The position numbers were made by a program, and so were the translations under genes. Below the pieces are notes generated by a model, which saw only the letters and a list, made by a program, of their open reading frames with translations, ran no database searches and had not been told where the DNA came from. Below are positions 59,110 to 64,000 of a stretch of 64,000 nt of DNA, in pieces. Numbering within the stretch: the first letter of the stretch is position 1; each line of letters opens with the position of its first letter. Origin of the DNA: Gnetum montanum (taxonomy: Eukaryota > Streptophyta > Gnetopsida > Gnetales > Gnetaceae); NCBI GenBank assembly GCA_015680685.1, contig MNCI01009276.1, positions 207,700-271,699 of the forward strand, given 5' to 3'.

Positions 59110-59887
59110 TGATGAGTGGTGAGGTACCCCTACACTCAACCATACAAATACAAGCGTAGCACACGTGATCCAGTTGAACTCCGCAGACTAAGTGCCTACA
59201 CGCCTTATGGAACACTTAAGGTTAATCATTCGTTGTCTTCCCAGACTTACTTGTGGTTGTCACGGTTGTATGGTTAAGTAAGTCTGAGGTATATGATTTT
59301 TATATCTTTTCTATTTTATCTCCTATGCTGACAAGGTGAAGGGTGAAGAGAATTATTAAGTAACTTAACTAACTAACTAAGCCTTAATTAACCTAGCATT
59401 AGTATCTATTCCCACTTACCGTTCACACCCTATACTGATGCAACCTTGGTTACCAAACGCTAGTCGTTGTTGCAATTACCAAGCATAACGCAAATGCTCG
59501 AAGCGGTCGTACTGAAGCACTTAACTAGGAAAGAAGGGTTGAGAGAGATTTAATTACTAATAAAGCATTTAAATGGTAAACAATAAATAATAGTAAATAA
59601 AGTCCTATTTAGCCTATTCCATGCACTACAAGGTTTATCCAAGAAGTTCGTCTTTATTTTAGTACACAAACTTGTGTTTAGGTACAATAATTGCTTAAAT
59701 AAAGATCTGTTCACTTTGGAGCTCCTACTACTGGCACATGGAAATTATGCTATCTCTGGAGAGGTAAAACTACCAAAGTTTCGCTATGGTCTAGGCCTAT
59801 ATTGAGAAACAAGGGAGAGCCGCCTCTTATTTATAGACTTGGTGGTGCACCGCGATATCGCGGCCCATGAAATATCGTGTCCCATCA
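59110..59887 (-). repeat. 5' LTR of element 4
   Basis: 778 bp, minus strand TGATGGGACACG to CACTCATCA. TATA box within CTATAAATAAGAGGCGG (about 59822-59838 on the plus strand). U3 is short, with one GATATC pair (CGATATCGCGG) and one GATATT variant. Confidence 0.9.
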
Positions 59888-59892
59888 ATTAA

Positions 59893-60792
59893 TTTGTAAA
59901 ATATATAAGATTCTCTTGGCCAAAGAATAGATATATATTATAAATATATAGCTAAACTAGTGTTAATTTTAACCAAGACAATTTTGGCTTAAGAATCATA
60001 TATATTTTGTCTACTTTTTATTGTTGGAACTTAAAATAATTAAAACATAGGCATACCTCAATATATATAGTCCAATTAGAATTTCAAGAAACCTAGAGAA
60101 TAATTTAGCTACACATTATTCAATAATTTTTGTGTGCACTTATGCATACTTGGGTTATTCATTTGAAAGATGTGTGAGTGCTTGGGCTATTTACCTGAAG
60201 ATGTATGAGTACCGTGAGTGTAGCATTTTTTTGTAGTGATGAGCGATTTTCAACATTCAAAAAAAATTTATAAAAAAAAAACACACACACACACACAACC
60301 ATGTGTAGAGAAGGGGGTACTTGAATTGTAACAAAGCATCCTTATTGGTGGTTTGAAGGTTATTTCTCTTCAAATCAAGAGTCAAAGAAGTGTGAAAATC
60401 CTTATGGGTTCCATGTTATCTTAACCATCAATAACACCCCTTATAGAACTACATTGCTCTAATTCCTTATGAACAACATCACAAGGATATGTAGGCTTGT
60501 TGGGAGGCTTTAGACTTTTTAACTCACACAATGGCCCTTCCCTTCTCTTTAGAGTGGGGAGCATAGGGCTAGATACGCATACCATTAGGTCAATCCTTAT
60601 TATCTTTTTGTAATAATGAGGTGTTTGCCTAGAGGTAAGACTCTTGATTTGGAAACTCTAAGTCCTAGGTTCAATTCTGATGAGTAATGTTGTGGTATAA
60701 ATTTCTATATGAACTATATATCTTGGGATGTAGCTATGTTTCAGCTATTTTTACTATCTTGGGACTTAAGGATGATGGCTTTTTAAGGGTGG
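59893..60792. other. AT-rich spacer with microsatellite
   Basis: Begins with the rest of the 377-bp repeat unit. Contains an A run plus (AC)n at 60272-60297 and a tRNA-like SINE candidate. No gene seen. Confidence 0.5.
60615..60780 (+). mobile_element. tRNA-derived SINE candidate
   Basis: TTTGCCTAGAGGT (about 60624) resembles an A box and GGTTCAATTC (60668-60677) a B box, about 45 bases apart, the layout of RNA polymerase III promoters. The following 100 bases are unrelated to tRNA, as in SINE bodies. No target duplication was identified. Confidence 0.4.
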
Positions 60793-61062
60793 TAATGAGT
60801 GGTGAGGTACCCCTACACTCAACCATACGAATACAAGCATTTCATGCATGATTTGGTCGAACTCTGCAGATGGACTAGTTGTGGTATCTAGACAATTATT
60901 CTAAGGTCGCAGTTCATTGTCTTTCCACCTAGACTAGTATTAGCTTTGTCATGTATGGTTTAGTCAAGAGTGAGGTGTATGATGTGTTCCTATGCTAACG
61001 CTACTCCTAGGTATGATGGTAAATAATATTAACTAAACTAGGAAGGAAAGAGAGAGAGAGGA

Positions 61063-61995
61063 TGATGAGTGGCGAGGTACCCCTACACTCAACCATACGA
61101 ATACGAGCGTTTTCACATGCGATCCAGTCGAACTCCGCAGACTGACTAGTTGTGGCACCTAGATAGTTAGCCTTAGGTCGTAGTTTGCTGTCTTCCCACC
61201 TGGACTAGTATTATCTTTGTCACGTATGGTTTAGTCCAAAGTGAGGTGTATGATATGATTCCTAATCTAATGCTACTCCTGAAGGCAATGGAAAATAAGG
61301 TTAACTAAGCTAGGAGGAAAGGGTAAGAGAGAATCTAAACTAGCCTAAGTGCGATGAGCATCCATTCCTTGATTATCCATACACATCTTGGACTTTGTGC
61401 ATGACTACCACTAGGATTACCAAGCGCAGATCCTAGGTACGCTACTGGGTTATGAAGTAGTCACACTTAAATGCTTGTAATCAAGTCGTACTCATTCTGT
61501 GTTCAACATGAGTCTAAGGGTGAGAAGCGATTAACTAGGAAAGCATTAAATAACAATTAAATAAATAATTAAACTAAGTGAATGTTATAATGATGAAGTA
61601 ATCTCAATCTTTATTTCCAGTCATGTGCATGTCCAAGTATGTCACACTCGAATAAGGATGTTGTACAATTATAATCACCACATTGCGGGCATACACTGGA
61701 ATATAATTCTAACTCTGGAGGAAGAAAAATGCCAGAGTCTAGCTACAATCTAAAATAAAACTGAGAAACAAGGAAGAGCCACCTCTTATTTATACAACTG
61801 GCGGCAGGCTACGATATCGCGTACGCGATATCGGGGTGAGCATGCGATATCGTGTACGTGATATCATGTATGTGATATCGTGGCTGATGTGATATCACGG
61901 CTATGATATCACGTACACAATATCGTGGTCCATGGGATATCACAGCTGTGATATCGTGGTAGTGATATCACAGCTAGCAAATTCATGACTCATCA
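61063..61995 (-). mobile_element. Solo LTR (element 2 type)
   Basis: 933 bp with complete TGATGAG...CTCATCA termini, no internal sequence, and the host LTR continuing on both sides. Flanks are GAGGA (61058-61062) and GAGGG (61996-62000), a 5-bp target duplication with one change. Formed by recombination between the LTRs of an element like element 2. Confidence 0.85.
61811..61971 (-). promoter_or_regulatory. U3 GATATC array, solo LTR (densest)
   Basis: Ten exact GATATC palindromes and one AATATC in about 160 bases, separated by short linkers such as ACGTACAC and ACGGCTAT. A TATA box (TATTTATA on the plus strand) lies about 20 bases to the left, the downstream side in transcription sense. Confidence 0.6.
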
Positions 61996-62860
61996 GAGGG
62001 TAAGAGAGAATCTAACTAGCCTAAGTGCGATGAGCATCCATTCCTTAATCATCCATACACCTCTTGGACCTCGTGCACGACTATCACTGGCATTACCAAG
62101 TGCAGATCCTAGGTACACTACTAGGTTACCAAGTAGTCAGACTTAAATGCTCGTGATTAAGTCGTAATCATTTCACATTTAAAAGGAGTTTAGGGTGAGA
62201 AGAGATTAACTAAGAAAGTAGTAAATAAAAATTAAATAAATAAATAATTAAACTAAGTGAATGTTGTAATGATGAAGTAATCTCGATTTTTATTGCTAGT
62301 CATGTGCGTGTTCAAGTACGTCACACTCGAATAAGGATGCCGTACAATTACAATCACCACACTGCAGGCATACATTAGGAAATAATTCTAACTCTAAGAA
62401 GGAAAAACTGCAAGATTTTGGGTAAGAAACTAGTAACTAACTCCTAGAACAAGGAAATCCACCTCTTATTTATAGAAATTGAGGCAGGCTGCGATATTGC
62501 ATACGCGATATCGTGGAGCGGACGTGATATCGCAGATCTGATATCGTGTATGCGATGTTGCAGCTGATGTGATATCATGGCTCTGATGACTAGGCTCCGA
62601 TAACTAGGCCTGACAAACCATATCTTGTATCAGGGCTCTGATAATTGGGCTTAGATAACTGAGCCTGACAGACCATGACTCATCATACCCCCATGACTGA
62701 ATAACAACTTGTCCTCGAGTTAAAGAAAGTGAGGAACAAGTTCAATTGATTACACAGTGGATAGGTATCGGATTATTGACTGACTAGGAATTTATTTATG
62801 CCATAGTGGAGAATTAAAAAAAAATTTGGACATAGACACAAAAGATAAAACTTATGGAAC

Positions 62861-63299
62861 TCATGGGGTTCTCAGTAGTGGTGGCTCCTCTATGGGTGCC
62901 TCTCCTTTATCCTGCATGATCAAGCTGTTGAGATTGATACCATTGAAGAAGCACTTAACGTTTTTCCTCTTCTATCCAAGGATTATGAGCCATCCATGCT
63001 AATGTTCCAATGTTTGATGGAGTTGGCACTTTCCATGAACATGAAAATTGCGGAAACACTTGATTGGCCTTAACATGTTATGCCATAAATAGCTGTCATT
63101 CCTCTTCATAGGCTTGGGCCCTAATCTCTCCACCTTTTTCTTGGATAGATTATGCAGTAATAGGAGTTCCATGATGGATGTTGAGTGATTTTGCCTCCTG
63201 CTCTACATGTTCTGCATGAAGTCCTTAGCCTCTGCCTCTACCTGGTCGTTCGGTTGCACCTTGAGAAGGTCCTCCTTGTTGTCTTCTTTTAGGGGCCAT
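62861..63299 (-). pseudogene. Short aORF of element 6
   Basis: Minus strand from ATG 63299: MAPKRRQQGGPSQGATERPG, then stops and shifts, ending near EEPPLLRTP with TGA at 62861-62863, the counterpart of the EEPPP ending in elements 1 and 2. The middle is shortened, as in element 2. Unrecognised function. Confidence 0.55.
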
Positions 63300-64000
63300 C
63301 TATAATCACACAAAGATCAATGGTCAGTAAGGTTATTGAAAAAAGTTCAATGATTTCATACCTTAATCATTGCCTTTAATAAATGTTGAATTCTTTGCTT
63401 AGTGTGATTTTAGAGTTAGAAATTTTTTTCAAGGAAGTTGCCCTGAAAGTTTAATGTCGGACCTAGTTTGTTTAGGTGAAACATAAAAGGACCTAGTTTT
63501 GAGAAACTTTTGATAAAATGATGGTAAAGGAAAGAAGAGATTTGACAATGAAGTACTTAGAGGGTATAAGATGATGTGGTGGTATGCAGCAAGTACAAAT
63601 TGCAAAAGTCACGCAAGTGGATCCTCCCCAAAGCAGGTTCCAACCTATAATGCCCTTGCGTAACCACACCTTAAAATGTCTGTAGGAACTAGAAGGGTTA
63701 AATGTAATCCATACCAGTTTCACAAAACATACACATGTAGATACCACCGGAATGAGGTAAGAATTCTACACTATATGAGACACAAGCAATAATTACATGA
63801 ACAATGACATGAGATGATGTATAGAAGGGATTGTAGAGATTGGGACATGAGGTAACTAACCTAGGGCATAATGAATCCTGTGTGTAAAGCATGATTAATG
63901 TGTCATTAACCCGTCATTCCAAGATCAGGACCAAGTCCATTCCTCTAATCAGTGACACCACATTATTTCATCCCATGATGAGCGACTATGAGAGTACCAG
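63300..64000 (-). other. Spacer upstream of the element 6 aORF
   Basis: Non-coding. Contains GGATCCTCCCCAAAGCAGG (plus strand, about 63620), the counterpart of text at 12370 and 23890 in elements 1 and 3. The splice-like TTATAG abuts the aORF ATG. Short frames here are not supported. Confidence 0.5.

Larger units (their letters stand above)
52986..59887 (-). mobile_element. Element 4: Athila-like element, gag and protease only
   Basis: Minus-strand element with LTRs at the two ends and ATTAA on both sides (52981-52985, 59888-59892). It has the same gag start and LTR type as element 3. After protease the sequence jumps, at about 55627-55632, from text matching 19860 of element 3 to text matching 22745, so reverse transcriptase, RNase H and integrase (about 2.9 kb) are deleted. 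The aORF start remains at 53984. A 511-base N gap covers part of the left LTR and the aORF. Confidence 0.9.
60793..62685 (-). repeat. 3' LTR of element 6, split by a solo LTR
   Basis: Left part 60793-61062, right part 61996-62685. The left edge reads TAATGAGTGG where relatives have TGATGAGTGG. The right part contains four exact GATATC sites (62491-62580) and then repeated GATAACTNNGCCTGACA-like text near the U3 end. Confidence 0.8.
60793..64000 (-). mobile_element. Element 6: 3' part of a minus-strand Athila-like element
   Basis: The 3' LTR (60793-62685, including an inserted solo LTR) is followed to the right by a polypurine tract (minus strand GTCATGGGGGTA, 62686-62697), an aORF remnant and spacer. 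It runs off the window end, so its gag and 5' LTR are not seen. Confidence 0.8.

Noticed and set aside
60215-60240. TTTTTTTGTAGTG resembling a reversed CACTA transposon end; also CACTACTAGAAA at 31601
   Set aside because: No opposite terminal repeat or transposase found, and the 31601 motif lies inside the 3.4-kb repeat and is CACCACTAGAAA in the other copy.
61811-61971. CRISPR-like array
   Set aside because: Repeats are 6-10 bp palindromes with short linkers inside an LTR of a eukaryotic genome; no cas genes.

Overview
This is plant nuclear DNA, AT-rich and dominated by retrotransposons. One complete host gene can be assembled: a pectinesterase of the PME31 type on the minus strand (28771-50101). 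It has five GT-AG exons encoding 318 residues, spread over 21.3 kb because two introns (8.5 and 11.1 kb) are filled with transposon debris. Long repeat-filled introns in an otherwise ordinary gene suggest a gymnosperm, probably a conifer; that is inference, since no species marker is present.

Left third (1-26.8 kb): a nest of Ty3/Gypsy elements of the Athila kind (primer-binding site matching the 3' end of tRNA-Asp). Element 1 (1457-26791) is split by element 2 (4980-11491, target duplication GTAGG) and by element 3 (15806-25523, target duplication GCATG). Only element 3 retains protease, reverse transcriptase, RNase H and integrase, and these are dead: catalytic codons carry G-to-A type changes. 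Elements 1 and 2 have gag plus a second long reading frame (called aORF here) but no pol.

Middle (26.8-50.1 kb): the pectinesterase gene. Its introns hold a 3.4-kb direct repeat present in both large introns, a LINE inserted into another LINE, a second LTR family with initiator-Met-type priming, and a 41-bp insertion resembling a 5' half of tRNA-Arg(CCU) with a 12-bp target duplication.

Right third (50.1-64 kb): an unrecognised exon-like ORF with a hydrophobic segment, a 377-bp tandem repeat, element 4 (52986-59887, minus strand, target duplication ATTAA, gag and protease only), and the 3' end of element 6 (60793 to the window end, minus strand) whose LTR contains a solo LTR (61063-61995).

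Across these elements several non-coding signals recur: U3 arrays of GATATC palindromes, three TCATGGGGG-type polypurine motifs per element at module borders, a conserved untranslated block after gag/pol, and a 3'-splice-like site abutting the aORF start codon. These shared cis signals, with pol missing from most copies, suggest a family of non-autonomous elements mobilised in trans; this is the least explained system here. Three N runs (8706-9243, 30257-30550, 53454-53964) and six isolated Ns limit interpretation; where checkable, isolated Ns sit at structural breakpoints and some local rearrangements are probably assembly errors.
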